Part shown: positions 56,047-64,000 of the stretch, piece after piece | Layout of the letters: the number at the start of each line of letters is the position of its first letter | How positions within the stretch are numbered: the stretch's first letter is position 1 | Assembly: GCA_001897605.1 (NCBI GenBank) | Contig: MKTL01000024.1 | Coordinates: 121,890 to 185,889 of the forward strand | Source: Clostridiales bacterium 38-18 | GTDB taxonomy: Bacteria > Bacillota > Clostridia > Peptostreptococcales > Acidaminobacteraceae | Direction of reading: 5' to 3' | DNA length: 64,000 nucleotides | The notes under the pieces: model-generated | Databases searched by the model: none | Seen by the model: only the letters and a program-made list of their open reading frames with translations | What the model was told of the DNA's origin: nothing | Made by a program: the position numbers and the translations under genes

Positions 56047-57255
56047 TCATACATTTAAATTGGGAAAGAATCTCGAAGTGATTTCTCCCTTTACTACGAT
56101 TATTGCTTCCTTCTGCTTAATTGCCTCATCGATTAATGCATCAATGTCTAGATTTGACAAGGATGCTTCAATTTTCTCTAATCTTGGCTTTGTAACAACT
56201 CGGTCAGGAAGAAATATTGTACAGCAATCCTCAAAGGGTAAAATACTTGTTTCAAATGTATCAATTTTCTTTGCCACATCGATTATATCGTTTTTATCAT
56301 AAGCTATAAGAGGTCTAAATACAGGTATTTCAACCATACTATTAGTAACTGTGAGACCCTCTATGGTTTGACTTGCCACTTGACCAAGGTTTTCACCTGT
56401 AATCAATGCCTTGCATCTTGAAGTTTCGGAAAGTCTCTCAGCTATTTTCATCATGAAGCTTCTAGCCAATATCGTACTTTCTTCAGATGGACAATGTTCG
56501 TTGATCGCTTTTTGTATTTCTAGTATATTGATACTATGAATACGTAAATTCTCTGTATAATAGGTTAAACGCTTAGCCAAATCAATGACTTTTTCCATTG
56601 CTCTTTCACTGGTAAAAGGGAATGAGTGAAAATGAACTGCCTCGAGCTCCAGTCCTCTTCTAGCCATCAAATAACCAGCAACAGGACTATCTATTCCACC
56701 AGATAAGAGTAGCATACCCTTGCCAGCACTACCATATGGCATACCACCTAGGCCTGGTATTTTCCTTATAAATACATATGCATAATCTCTAATTTCAATA
56801 TGAATGACTACCTCTGGATGATTGACATCAACACGAATAGGTTGTAAATTCTTGAATAAATAGCCACCTACGGTCTGGTTTATTTCAGGTGAATTAAGAG
56901 GATAATGCTTATCCGCTCTTCTTGCTTCTACCTTAAAGGATTTAACCTCATTCTCATCAATCATTTTTTTCAGCAAAGCTAGACAGCCTTCCTTTATCGT
57001 TTCAATATCACGGTCTAGTCTTGTTGCTGGGCTAACGGATACAATGCCAAACACCTTAGTAACCGCTTTAATAAGCGCCTCTTGATCTTGAAGCTCATGT
57101 TCAATAACGACCCTGCCCCTCTGATCATGAATAATGGTATCAGGTATATCCGAGATTGCTTTTTTTATATTACTAATCAATTTTCTCTCGAAGGTTCTAA
57201 TGTTTTTTCCCTTTAATGCAATTTCACCATATCTAACTAACAGCATCTCTTTCAT
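56047..57255 (-). CDS. thiI: tRNA 4-thiouridine synthase / thiamine sulfur carrier
   Basis: A 402-residue ThiI: N-terminal ferredoxin-like and THUMP domains, then PP-loop ATPase with LLLSGGIDSPVAGYLM. It lacks the C-terminal rhodanese domain found in E. coli ThiI, which is normal in Firmicutes and means sulfur is taken directly from a cysteine desulfurase. It follows the desulfurase gene (57280-58437) by 24 bp, the same pairing as nifZ-thiI in Bacillus. Confidence 0.94.
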   Translation of the reverse strand: MKEMLLVRYGEIALKGKNIRTFERKLISNIKKAISDIPDTIIHDQRGRVVIEHELQDQEALIKAVTKVFGIVSVSPATRLDRDIETIKEGCLALLKKMIDENEVKSFKVEARRADKHYPLNSPEINQTVGGYLFKNLQPIRVDVNHPEVVIHIEIRDYAYVFIRKIPGLGGMPYGSAGKGMLLLSGGIDSPVAGYLMARRGLELEAVHFHSFPFTSERAMEKVIDLAKRLTYYTENLRIHSINILEIQKAINEHCPSEESTILARSFMMKIAERLSETSRCKALITGENLGQVASQTIEGLTVTNSMVEIPVFRPLIAYDKNDIIDVAKKIDTFETSILPFEDCCTIFLPDRVVTKPRLEKIEASLSNLDIDALIDEAIKQKEAIIVVKGEITSRFFPNLNV

Positions 57256-57279
57256 AGCAAATTACCTTTCTATTTAAGC

Positions 57280-58437
57280 TTATCGCTTTTTCATTTTCAT
57301 TATCGTTCTTAGTGAACTAGAAATTTCTAATAACCACTTCGCAGCAGTTTCAATATCTTCAATACGGTTTTCTTTTCCAAAGCTAACTCTGATGGCACTC
57401 TCTAAGCTGTTTTCATTCAATTTTAGTGCTTCAAGTACATGAGATTGATTTTTCTTTTTTGAAGAGCATGCCGCACCAGTCGAAACATAGACTGATTTCA
57501 TCTCTAGTGAATGTAGTAAAACCTCTCCCTTAACGCCTAATACGCTTATATTTAGGATGTATGGAAAATCATTAGGCGAATTAATTATTATGTTTTCATC
57601 AGCGGCAATTATCTCAATAAATCTATTTTTAAGCTCTGAAACATACGTATAATTTTCCATCAAATTTGCTTGGGCATTTTGCATTGCTTCACCAAAAGCG
57701 ATTATACCCAATAGGTTTTCTGTTCCAGGGCGAATAGAAAACTCCTGCTGACCACCATAAACAAGTGGCTTAATCTGATTCTGTGACGCCAAATAGAGAG
57801 CACCACAGCCCTTTAAGCCATTTATTTTATGCGAACTTATACTCAATGCATCAATTCCCAATTGCTTTACATCAATTTGTATTTTCCCAAACGCCTGAAC
57901 CGCATCGACATGAAACTTTATTTTAACACCATTTTGATCGTTAAAGTTTCTAATGATTTCAGAAATCGCTTTTATAGGCTGTACTGAACCAATTTCATTA
58001 TTTATCATCATAATACTTACAAGTAAAGTATCTGTCGTCAATTCGGATGCCAATTGCTCCAGATTTATGATGCCTTTATCATTAACCTCTAAAATTCTGA
58101 TCTCATAGCCTTCTTTTCCAAGCTGCTCTACACTTGCTAAAACAGAGGGATGTTCAATGACCGATGTAATTATTTTACCAGTTTTACGTTTTCTTGCCAT
58201 TCCAAGTATAGCTAAATTATTGGCTTCAGTACCACCAGAGGTAAAAATAATGTTGTTTTCATTTCCATTAATAATTTCGGACAGTCGCTTCTTAACTTGC
58301 TTTATCTTTCGTTCTGACGCAAGACCTAAACCGTGAAGCGATGATGGGTTCCCATAATGCTCTAATGACTCAAGTATTATTTTTTTAACCTCGTTTGATA
58401 ATGGTGTCGTTGATGCATGATCTAAATATATAGACAC
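57280..58437 (-). CDS. Cysteine desulfurase (ThiI partner, NifZ/IscS-like)
   Basis: PLP enzyme of 385 residues that transfers sulfur from cysteine. YLDHASTTPLS and FTSGGTEANNLAILG, PLP-lysine in SISSHKINGLKGCG, and the mobile catalytic Cys loop with STGAACSSKKKNQ. Upstream of thiI, so likely dedicated to tRNA thiolation (and possibly thiamine). Separate from any isc/suf cluster in this window. Confidence 0.93.
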   Translation of the reverse strand: MSIYLDHASTTPLSNEVKKIILESLEHYGNPSSLHGLGLASERKIKQVKKRLSEIINGNENNIIFTSGGTEANNLAILGMARKRKTGKIITSVIEHPSVLASVEQLGKEGYEIRILEVNDKGIINLEQLASELTTDTLLVSIMMINNEIGSVQPIKAISEIIRNFNDQNGVKIKFHVDAVQAFGKIQIDVKQLGIDALSISSHKINGLKGCGALYLASQNQIKPLVYGGQQEFSIRPGTENLLGIIAFGEAMQNAQANLMENYTYVSELKNRFIEIIAADENIIINSPNDFPYILNISVLGVKGEVLLHSLEMKSVYVSTGAACSSKKKNQSHVLEALKLNENSLESAIRVSFGKENRIEDIETAAKWLLEISSSLRTIMKMKKR

Positions 58438-58554
58438 GGTTAACTCCTTTACATTTCTGTTATAGTCCTTTAATTCTCCATCACAATATTATATAATAAT
58501 TTTGGATTAAATAAAAATTTTTTATAAAAATTAAATATTTATTCGGAGGTTTTG

Positions 58555-59544
58555 ATGAAAAAACGCGTTGCTGTTATTTTCACTGGTGGAACGATATCTA
58601 TGAAGGTTGACGAAAGACTTGCTGCTGCAATCCCAGCGCTATCAAGCGAAGAAATTATGTCTATGGTTACTAATATCGATAGAATTGCTGATATTGAAAT
58701 AATTACCTTTGGTAGTTATCCTGGCCCACATATGACGCCGACACATATTTGGGAGCTTGCAACACTGGTTAAGGAAACCATTCAACGTTCAGAAATAGAT
58801 GGCGTTGTCATTACACATGGTACAGATTCTTTAGAAGAGACCGCTTATTTTCTCGACTTAAATATTAATAGTAGCAAGCCGATTATCTTCGTTGCTGCAA
58901 TGCGAAATAGTTCTGAGCTTGGCTATGATGGGCCAAGTAATTTATCCTCTGCTATATGTACAGCAGTTTCTGATGAGTCCATTAACAAAGGTGTTTTAAT
59001 CGTTATGAATAACGAAGTAAATTCAGCACGAGAAACGACTAAAACACATACCTTATCATTGGATACTTTTAAATCACTTGAATTTGGTCCACTGGGTATC
59101 GTCGATAATGATGAAGTCATCTTCTATCGAAATATTATAAAGCATGACCATATTGAAACCAATCATTATGAGTCGAATATCATGCTTATAAAAGCCTGTG
59201 TTGGATGTGATTCTACCATTATGAACTACGCTATCGCAAATGGAACAAAAGGGTTTGTAATCGAAGCAATGGGACGTGGCAATGTTCCACCTGAAATGGT
59301 TGCAGGTATCGATAACGCTATTAAACACAATTTACCGGTCGTTATTGTTTCAAGATGTCCGATGGGTCGTGTACTCGATAGTTACGGCTATCCAGGTGGT
59401 GGTAAAAACCTTAGAGACTTAGGCGCAATATTTGGTGGTAATTTAAACGGACAAAAATCTAGAATAAAATTAATGCTTGCTTTAGGAAAAACAACCAACT
59501 ATGGGGAAGTAAAAGATATCTTTGAAGCAGGTGTCTATAAATAA
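58555..59544 (+). CDS. L-asparaginase
   Basis: A 329-residue type I/II asparaginase: FTGGTISMK (catalytic Thr), HGTDSLEETAYFLDL and PVVIVSRCP. No signal peptide is seen, so it appears cytoplasmic. A TTG three bases upstream is also in frame, but CGGAGGT and the ATG at 58555 fit. Asparagine use suits an amino-acid fermenter. Divergent from the cysteine desulfurase; terminator follows. Confidence 0.92.
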   Translation: MKKRVAVIFTGGTISMKVDERLAAAIPALSSEEIMSMVTNIDRIADIEIITFGSYPGPHMTPTHIWELATLVKETIQRSEIDGVVITHGTDSLEETAYFLDLNINSSKPIIFVAAMRNSSELGYDGPSNLSSAICTAVSDESINKGVLIVMNNEVNSARETTKTHTLSLDTFKSLEFGPLGIVDNDEVIFYRNIIKHDHIETNHYESNIMLIKACVGCDSTIMNYAIANGTKGFVIEAMGRGNVPPEMVAGIDNAIKHNLPVVIVSRCPMGRVLDSYGYPGGGKNLRDLGAIFGGNLNGQKSRIKLMLALGKTTNYGEVKDIFEAGVYK

Positions 59545-59595
59545 GCTTGTTAACTTTCTCCACTCCATAAATCATGTACATTTGTCTTAAAAACA

Positions 59596-59629
59596 AAGCC
59601 CCTTCATTTATTAAATGAGGGGCTTTTTG
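59596..59629 (+). terminator. Bidirectional terminator between asparaginase and HD-GYP genes
   Basis: AAAGCCCCTTCATTTA/TTAAATGAGGGGCTTT, 14-16 bp stem with a T run on the plus strand and A/T-rich flank on the minus strand, shared by the convergent genes. Confidence 0.9.
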
Positions 59630-59640
59630 ATAATCATTTA

Positions 59641-60711
59641 TTAATGATGTTGCATTATAACCTCTTCAATATCAATTGAATAATCAGAAGCTAAATCAAC
59701 AAATGTGTCCTTTGTTTTTACTAAAGGCCGATTTAAAGCAAACTTATTTACATAAACAATCTCGCCAATTCTGCCGTCGGTTAATCTAACTTTATTATTG
59801 ATGAAATAAGATGCAATATTTGACATAAATACATCTGATATGGTTGGATCAAGCCCCCTAAAGCTTTCATCTTTGATTATGTTAAATGCTTTAAAAGATG
59901 ACACACCTTTCTTATAAATCCGATCGGATGTAATCGCATCAAATACATCAACAACACCAATAATTCGCGCAATATAAGGTGTTTGATCTTCTTTTAATCC
60001 ACTTGGATAACCACTGCCATCACTTCTTTCATGATGAAATAGAATAGCTGCTAAAACATCACGTGGAATTGTAGTAGAATCCTTTAACATATCATAGCCA
60101 AGTCTAGCATGTGATCTTACCATATTCAACTCTGAAAGAGATAATCTCTCTCGTTTGCTTAGTATTTCCTCAGGAACTTGAGATTTACCTATATCATGTA
60201 ACAGCCCCGCCAATGCTATGGTGTATATTGTTTTCTTATCTAATCCCAACCATTTGCCTAACATTGCTCCCATCATCGAAACATTTACAGCATGTGTATA
60301 ATGATAGCTTTCCTTAAAGGATAACAATCGCATACTACCTAAAATGTCATTATCAGAAATTAAGGCATCTACAAGAGGTTTAATTTCTTCCTCAAGTGTT
60401 TTCATATCAAAGTTAAAATCTTTATTTTGAACTTGACTGTACATCATTTTAAAACGATGAAGTACAACTCCATAATTCGTATTTAAATCTCTATATTTGT
60501 CATCAGCATATATTCTTGCACTTACTATTGTTCTTTCATCATTAAAACTATCATCAATATAAACATACTCAATTCCATGGTTCCTAAAATACTCCAAATG
60601 TCTAGAATTAAGTTCAGTTCCTTGAGCCAAAATAATGTTGCCTAAGTCATTGTAAATGTCCTTTGAAAGACACTCCCCCACTTTTAGTTCATTAATTGCA
60701 ATCTCTCTCAT
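59641..60711 (-). CDS. HD-GYP cyclic-di-GMP phosphodiesterase
   Basis: A 356-residue protein with an N-terminal PilZ-like/unknown segment (about 1-110) and an HD-GYP domain: LLHDIGKSQVPEEILSK (HD), HHERSDGSGYP (GYP), and SDRIYKKG. All canonical metal and GYP residues are present, so it should hydrolyse c-di-GMP to GMP or pGpG. It is 14 bp after the two Gate-domain genes in one operon. GGGGGG precedes the ATG. Together with the EAL-GGDEF protein at 4353 it shows c-di-GMP signalling. Confidence 0.9.
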   Translation of the reverse strand: MREIAINELKVGECLSKDIYNDLGNIILAQGTELNSRHLEYFRNHGIEYVYIDDSFNDERTIVSARIYADDKYRDLNTNYGVVLHRFKMMYSQVQNKDFNFDMKTLEEEIKPLVDALISDNDILGSMRLLSFKESYHYTHAVNVSMMGAMLGKWLGLDKKTIYTIALAGLLHDIGKSQVPEEILSKRERLSLSELNMVRSHARLGYDMLKDSTTIPRDVLAAILFHHERSDGSGYPSGLKEDQTPYIARIIGVVDVFDAITSDRIYKKGVSSFKAFNIIKDESFRGLDPTISDVFMSNIASYFINNKVRLTDGRIGEIVYVNKFALNRPLVKTKDTFVDLASDYSIDIEEVIMQHH

Positions 60712-60725
60712 ATTTCCCCCCAGAT

Positions 60726-61172
60726 TTAACTTTCTTTAATAATAAACCTAGATATTATCATCGCTGATAGAAAAGCAACAAGTACACGAACGAGAACAAC
60801 AATAAATCCATTTGCTCCCACTGCTACGAACAATAATGTGTCTTCAACAATTGCATGACAAGCTGCAAGAAATACTGAAATAATAAATAAGCTTGTCTTA
60901 CTAATTTCTCCATCCTCAGATGTTTTGATAAGTACACCTGCCCCGTAAGAAATGCCAAAGATAAATCCTACAGTTAATGGAAATGCAGAATGCTCATCCG
61001 CTTTAATAAGCTTTGTAATCGGCTTAAACAATTTACCGATCCAATCTAGAAGCTTTATATCCTTTGCAATTTCCATAAAAAGCATCAAAGGAATAACAAT
61101 TTTAGCAATCCCCCATATAGATTCTAGACTACCCAATATTCCTAAAGTATAAAAATCCTTTAAAAATGTCAT
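60726..61172 (-). CDS. Nucleoside recognition (Gate) domain membrane protein, second half (SpmB-like)
   Basis: A 148-residue, four-helix membrane protein with DWIGKLFKPITKLI and GAGVLIKTSEDGEISK, matching the C-terminal half of Gate/SpmA-SpmB-type proteins, one of which affects spore dehydration in Bacillus. Transcribed after a partner gene (61190-61609), 17 bp apart. The two halves together resemble one full Gate protein. Substrate unknown. Confidence 0.75.
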   Translation of the reverse strand: MTFLKDFYTLGILGSLESIWGIAKIVIPLMLFMEIAKDIKLLDWIGKLFKPITKLIKADEHSAFPLTVGFIFGISYGAGVLIKTSEDGEISKTSLFIISVFLAACHAIVEDTLLFVAVGANGFIVVLVRVLVAFLSAMIISRFIIKES

Positions 61173-61189
61173 CGTTACACCACCTTGTG

Positions 61190-61609
61190 CTAGAGAAGTA
61201 AATTCATGACGATGCCACTAATAATCCCTAGGCTAACTCTAAAAGAAATCGCTTGCCATGGTTTAACGTTGAGTTTTCTCAAAACTGCTGTTTCAACAAT
61301 TAACGAATGTGAAAAACCAAGCATAATCGCCAATATCGTTATTTGCTTTGCAGTCAATGATAAAGAAGCAATAGCTCCTAAAGCTGCATACAGATTTAAA
61401 GTATTCCCCAATACGAGAACTATAGCTGCTTCCCCTGGCAAACCAAATGCAAACATAATCGGTTTAAATATGAAGGCTATCCAATCAATAATTGGTGTTA
61501 ATCTAATAATTGTAATAACCAGATATACGGGTACTAATATTTTTGATAAAAGCCATAAGGTCTTAAACCCATTGGATATTCCCCGTTTAAATGTATCTAA
61601 AGTAACCAT
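61190..61609 (-). CDS. Nucleoside recognition (Gate) domain membrane protein, first half (SpmA-like)
   Basis: A 139-residue membrane protein with about four helices, DWIAFIFKPIMFAFGLPGEAA and LGNTLNLYAALGAIASL as family landmarks. First of a three-gene operon with the next Gate half and HD-GYP. Whether it works in sporulation is inference from SpmAB. Confidence 0.75.
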   Translation of the reverse strand: MVTLDTFKRGISNGFKTLWLLSKILVPVYLVITIIRLTPIIDWIAFIFKPIMFAFGLPGEAAIVLVLGNTLNLYAALGAIASLSLTAKQITILAIMLGFSHSLIVETAVLRKLNVKPWQAISFRVSLGIISGIVMNLLL

Positions 61610-61778
61610 TTAATTCCTCACTTACAATAAGATAGTACACCGAATATATATTAACATAAATTCATATGTAAAGCTAGTGTAATTACAATAATACAACAAA
61701 ATGCAAGATAGGATTCACATATTGACCCCAAGAGTAAAAACATATACACTTAAAATGGAATATAGAATGGAGAACTTT

Positions 61779-62765
61779 ATGGAAGAATTAAAATACCCAA
61801 TTACATGGGATGGTCATCCAACACTTAAAAATGCTAATCTTCTCTTTATTGATATAGAAACCGACGGTCTATCGCATAAGAATAAAATTATACTTATCGG
61901 TTTGGTTCTGTTTAAAAAGAATAACTTAAAAGGAGAAGTCATTCAGCTTTTCAATGAGGATTATCTATCTGAAAAAGAATTGCTTATCTATTTAATCAAT
62001 TATGTACAGGCGCAAGATGTCGATTACTTTATCAGTTTTAATGGTAACTCATTTGACTTCCCTTTTATTAATGCTCGACTCATACATTACAATTTGTCTT
62101 TTACGCTAAACAAATCTGCAAATATTGATCTATATCGAATTGCAAAACAATATCAATCAATTCTTGATCTACCAAATTCTAAACTTAAATCAGTTGAAAA
62201 AATAGTTGGTATTCAAAGAGAGGATACTATATCAGGTAAAGATAGCATTTTACTTTACCAAGCGTATTTGGAAACGAAATCAGAAAGAATGAGACACAGC
62301 ATTCTATTACACAACTATGAGGATATCATAAATATGGTACCTCTACTAAAAATCACTCATAGAATTCATAATGTCGCGCCTTTTAAGTTTAATATCTTTA
62401 CTACAAAAGCCTATATCAATTCAGTAAAACTTAAAAAATCCTATGTTGAAATTGGAATTACACTCAATAGTAAGGTTTCAATGTTAGACATAATATTAGA
62501 TGAACCTTGCTATTTTATAAATTATTCAAATAACGATATCTTATGTAAGTTGTATTACAATCAATTTGTTGATTCAAGAGGAAATACCTTTGGTTTTTTT
62601 GACTCAGATATTTTATTAAGTAAGCCATTTACTTCATGCACTGATGAAGAAAAGCATTCATTATTACTTGTATATAATGATGAGCTCCTAATAGAAAATG
62701 TCCACTATTCACTTTTGAAAATAATAGAACTCTTTTTTATTCCGGCAGTGATTGATACCATATAA
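61779..62765 (+). CDS. YprB-like RNase H-fold 3'-5' exonuclease domain protein
   Basis: A 328-residue DEDD-type nuclease-like protein: LLFIDIETDGLSHKNKI (DxE motif) and FISFNGNSFDFPFINARL, then HNYEDIINMVPLL (third acidic). It matches the YprB ribonuclease-H-like family of predicted 3'-5' exonucleases; function unproven. The ORF begins at 61701, but GGAGA at 61769-61773 precedes the ATG at 61779 (MEELKYPITWDG). An ATG at 61755 is also possible. Confidence 0.75.
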   Translation: MEELKYPITWDGHPTLKNANLLFIDIETDGLSHKNKIILIGLVLFKKNNLKGEVIQLFNEDYLSEKELLIYLINYVQAQDVDYFISFNGNSFDFPFINARLIHYNLSFTLNKSANIDLYRIAKQYQSILDLPNSKLKSVEKIVGIQREDTISGKDSILLYQAYLETKSERMRHSILLHNYEDIINMVPLLKITHRIHNVAPFKFNIFTTKAYINSVKLKKSYVEIGITLNSKVSMLDIILDEPCYFINYSNNDILCKLYYNQFVDSRGNTFGFFDSDILLSKPFTSCTDEEKHSLLLVYNDELLIENVHYSLLKIIELFFIPAVIDTI

Positions 62766-62772
62766 ATATAAT

Positions 62773-62822
62773 CTTGTTTATTTGTTTATTTGATTATTTG
62801 ATTGTTTGTTTGTTTGTTTAAT
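62773..62822. repeat. TTTG/TTTA tetranucleotide repeat
   Basis: A low-complexity run of TTTG, TTTA and TTGA units of about 50 bp just after the YprB-like gene. Slippage-prone, but it is outside any coding frame. Confidence 0.7.
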
Positions 62823-62886
62823 TGCTATAAATCACTATTATCATGATTTAATAAAATTAGTGTCATATAGCCTTTTTAAGAAAAAA

Positions 62887-62921
62887 TAAAACTAGTTAAG
62901 TTTAACTTAACTAGTTTTTTT
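62887..62921 (-). terminator. Terminator of the tRNA array
   Basis: AAACTAGTTAAGTT/AACTTAACTAGTTT, a 14-bp palindromic stem followed on the minus strand by TTTATTTTTT and on the plus strand by TTTTTTT. It probably ends the tRNA transcript and may also end the YprB-like transcript. Confidence 0.8.
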
Positions 62922-62952
62922 GTAAAAAAAAATACAAACCTGAGTTTGTTAA

Positions 62953-63028
62953 TGGTGCCCAGAGGCGGAATCGAACCACCGACACGGGGATTTTCAGTCC
63001 CCTGCTCTACCGACTGAGCTATCTGGGC
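62953..63028 (-). tRNA. tRNA-Phe(GAA)
   Basis: Cloverleaf on the minus strand with acceptor GCCCAGA/TCTGGGC, anticodon loop CTGAAAA (GAA) in GGGGA/TCCCC, TPsiC GGTTCGATTCC, encoded CCA. Confidence 0.97.
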
Positions 63029-63035
63029 ATAATTG

Positions 63036-63112
<77 letters not shown>

Positions 63113-63128
63113 ACAATTATTGGAAAAA

Positions 63129-63205
63129 TGGTCGGGGTGGCAGGATTTGAACCCGCGGCCCTCTGGTCCCAAACCAGATGCGCTACCAAACTGCGCTACA
63201 CCCCG
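63129..63205 (-). tRNA. tRNA-Pro(TGG)
   Basis: Acceptor CGGGGTG/CACCCCG, anticodon TGG in TTTGGGA, GGTTCAAATCC arm, encoded CCA. Confidence 0.97.
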
Positions 63206-63224
63206 AAAATACTATAAAATTGAA

Positions 63225-63300
63225 TGGCAGGGGTGACAGGCTTCGAACCCACGACACGCGGTTTTGGAGACCGCTGCTCTACCAGCTGAGCTACACCCCT
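63225..63300 (-). tRNA. tRNA-Trp(CCA)
   Basis: Acceptor AGGGGTG/CACCCCT with discriminator G, anticodon CCA in CTCCAAA, encoded CCA tail. Confidence 0.97.
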
Positions 63301-63310
63301 ATAGAATTAT

Positions 63311-63387
63311 TGGTGGGCCATCAGGGACTCGAACCCCGGACCATCCGGTTATGAGCCGGATGCTCTAACCAACTGAGCTAATGGCCC
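63311..63387 (-). tRNA. tRNA with CAT anticodon (elongator Met or lysidine-modified Ile2)
   Basis: Acceptor GGGCCAT/ATGGCCC, loop CTCATAA. It is not initiator (no unpaired C1). GGCTCATAACCGG resembles tRNA-Ile2 of other Firmicutes as much as elongator Met; the body alone does not settle identity. Confidence 0.93.
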
Positions 63388-63435
63388 TTTGAGCATCCTA
63401 GCAAGATTGCTCTTGCATAATGTTCCATAATAAAT

Positions 63436-63527
63436 TGGCGGAGAAGGAGGGATTTGAACCCTCGCGCCCCTTGTCGAGACCTACTCCCTTAGCAGGGGAG
63501 CCTCTTCAGCCACTTGAGTACTTCTCC
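63436..63527 (-). tRNA. tRNA-Ser(GCT)
   Basis: Class II tRNA of 92 nt with a long variable arm. Anticodon GCT in CTGCTAA, acceptor GGAGAAG/CTTCTCC, discriminator G, encoded CCA. Confidence 0.97.
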
Positions 63528-63536
63528 AATATTTTA

Positions 63537-63625
63537 TGGCGGAGAGGGTGGGATTCGAACCCACGTGGGCTTGCACCCTAACGGTTTTCAAGACCGCCCC
63601 GTTATGACCGCTTCGGTACCTCTCC
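63537..63625 (-). tRNA. tRNA-Ser(TGA)
   Basis: Class II tRNA of 89 nt with a long variable arm. Anticodon TGA in CTTGAAA, acceptor GGAGAGG/CCTCTCC, discriminator G, encoded CCA. Confidence 0.97.
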
Positions 63626-63641
63626 TTAAAAAACATCTAGC

Positions 63642-63717
63642 TGGTGGTCCATCAGAGACTCGAACTCTGGACCCCCTGATTAAGAGTCAGGTGCTCTACC
63701 AACTAAGCTAATGGACC
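63642..63717 (-). tRNA. tRNA-Lys(CTT)
   Basis: Acceptor GGTCCAT/ATGGACC, anticodon CTT in CTCTTAA, encoded CCA. Near-identical in the D and anticodon-stem region to its neighbour tRNA-Lys(TTT). Confidence 0.96.
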
Positions 63718-63726
63718 CTTGTAAAA

Positions 63727-63802
63727 TGGTGATCCATCCGCGACTCGAACGCGGGACACCCTGATTAAAAGTCAGGTGCTCTACCGACTGAGCTAATGGA
63801 TC
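63727..63802 (-). tRNA. tRNA-Lys(TTT)
   Basis: Acceptor GATCCAT/ATGGATC, anticodon TTT in CTTTTAA, encoded CCA. Confidence 0.97.
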
Positions 63803-63812
63803 ACGATAAAAT

Positions 63813-63887
63813 TGGCTGGGGATACAGGATTTGAACCTGTGAATGACGGAGTCAAAGTCCGTTGCCTTACCGCTTGGCGAATCCCCA
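63813..63887 (-). tRNA. tRNA-Gln(TTG)
   Basis: Acceptor TGGGGAT/ATCCCCA with discriminator G, anticodon TTG in CTTTGAC, encoded CCA. Confidence 0.97.
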
Positions 63888-63895
63888 ATGTTTGA

Positions 63896-63969
63896 TGGAG
63901 CGGGTGAAGAGAATCGAACTCTCACAACCAGCTTGGAAGGCTGGGGCTCTACCATTGAGCTACACCCGC
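63896..63969 (-). tRNA. tRNA-Gly(TCC)
   Basis: Acceptor GCGGGTG/CACCCGC, anticodon TCC in CTTCCAA, 74 nt, encoded CCA. First tRNA of the array in transcription order; no further tRNA is seen up to the window end. Confidence 0.97.
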
Positions 63970-64000
63970 AAGAGGATGTACATGCTTCCAAATTTGCTTG

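Noticed and set aside
61206..61613. 135-residue plus-strand ORF opposite the first Gate-domain gene
   Set aside because: Antisense frame to a recognisable membrane protein; no start signal.
63514..63711. 65-residue plus-strand ORF over the tRNA array
   Set aside because: Antisense of tRNA-Ser(TGA) and tRNA-Lys(CTT); no ribosome site or independent support.
63680..63991. 103-residue minus-strand ORF in the tRNA array
   Set aside because: It reads through four tRNA genes on the sense strand; the tRNA structures explain the sequence.

Overview
The window is an AT-rich chromosomal segment from an anaerobic, low-GC Firmicute of the class Clostridia. The evidence is the D-ornithine (Stickland-type) fermentation genes, a SCIFF ranthipeptide pair beside yajC/secDF, a SpoIID-like protein, a split cobalamin-dependent methionine synthase, and clean AGGAGG-type ribosome binding sites. 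I cannot name the genus; an ornithine-fermenting, probably motile member of the Peptostreptococcales or a related order would fit. Nearly all genes lie on the minus strand and read as housekeeping operons. I see no insertion sequence, prophage or CRISPR array.

Layout. 1-3371: ornithine degradation operon (ord, ortA, ortB, oraS; oraS runs off the left edge) behind a near-consensus sigma-54 promoter and a cluster of 14-bp palindromes. 3449-7756: EamA transporter, an EAL-CBS-GGDEF c-di-GMP protein, and a PAS/AAA+/Fis sigma-54 activator that probably drives the ornithine operon. 7773-18222: rseC-like, aspS, hemZ, a metallo-hydrolase, dtd, relA/spoT, apt, recJ and a LapA-domain protein. 18386-30892: secF, secD, a gamma-carbonic-anhydrase fold protein, the SCIFF maturase and its 46-residue precursor (cteB, cteA), yajC, tgt, queA, spoIID-like, ruvB, ruvA, a MATE exporter and a PspC protein.

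30999-36533: methionine operon lysC-metF-metH activation protein-metH behind a SAM-I riboswitch and its terminator. 36661-40692: a heterodimeric ABC exporter preceded by an unlisted 40-codon ORF and two terminators whose arms can pair with each other. This looks like an attenuation leader and is the most interesting uncharacterised element here. 40730-44561: a methylthioadenosine / 5'-deoxyadenosine salvage cluster (deaminase, phosphorylase, isomerase, aldolase) fitting a DHAP-shunt route. 44605-52156: plsC, a REC-histidine kinase, a FliB-like methylase, yebC, nadE, a CoA-binding protein, yigZ and hflX.

52360-62765: a class A PBP with an inserted peptidoglycan-binding domain, thiI with its cysteine desulfurase, asparaginase, an HD-GYP phosphodiesterase co-transcribed with two Gate-domain membrane proteins, and a YprB-like nuclease. 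62953-63969: eleven tRNA genes in one minus-strand array.

How the genes work together. Two systems connect S-adenosylmethionine chemistry: the SAM-riboswitch operon makes methionine, and the salvage cluster recycles MTA and 5'-deoxyadenosine. The latter is a by-product of radical SAM enzymes such as HemZ and CteB. c-di-GMP turnover appears twice (EAL-GGDEF and HD-GYP).
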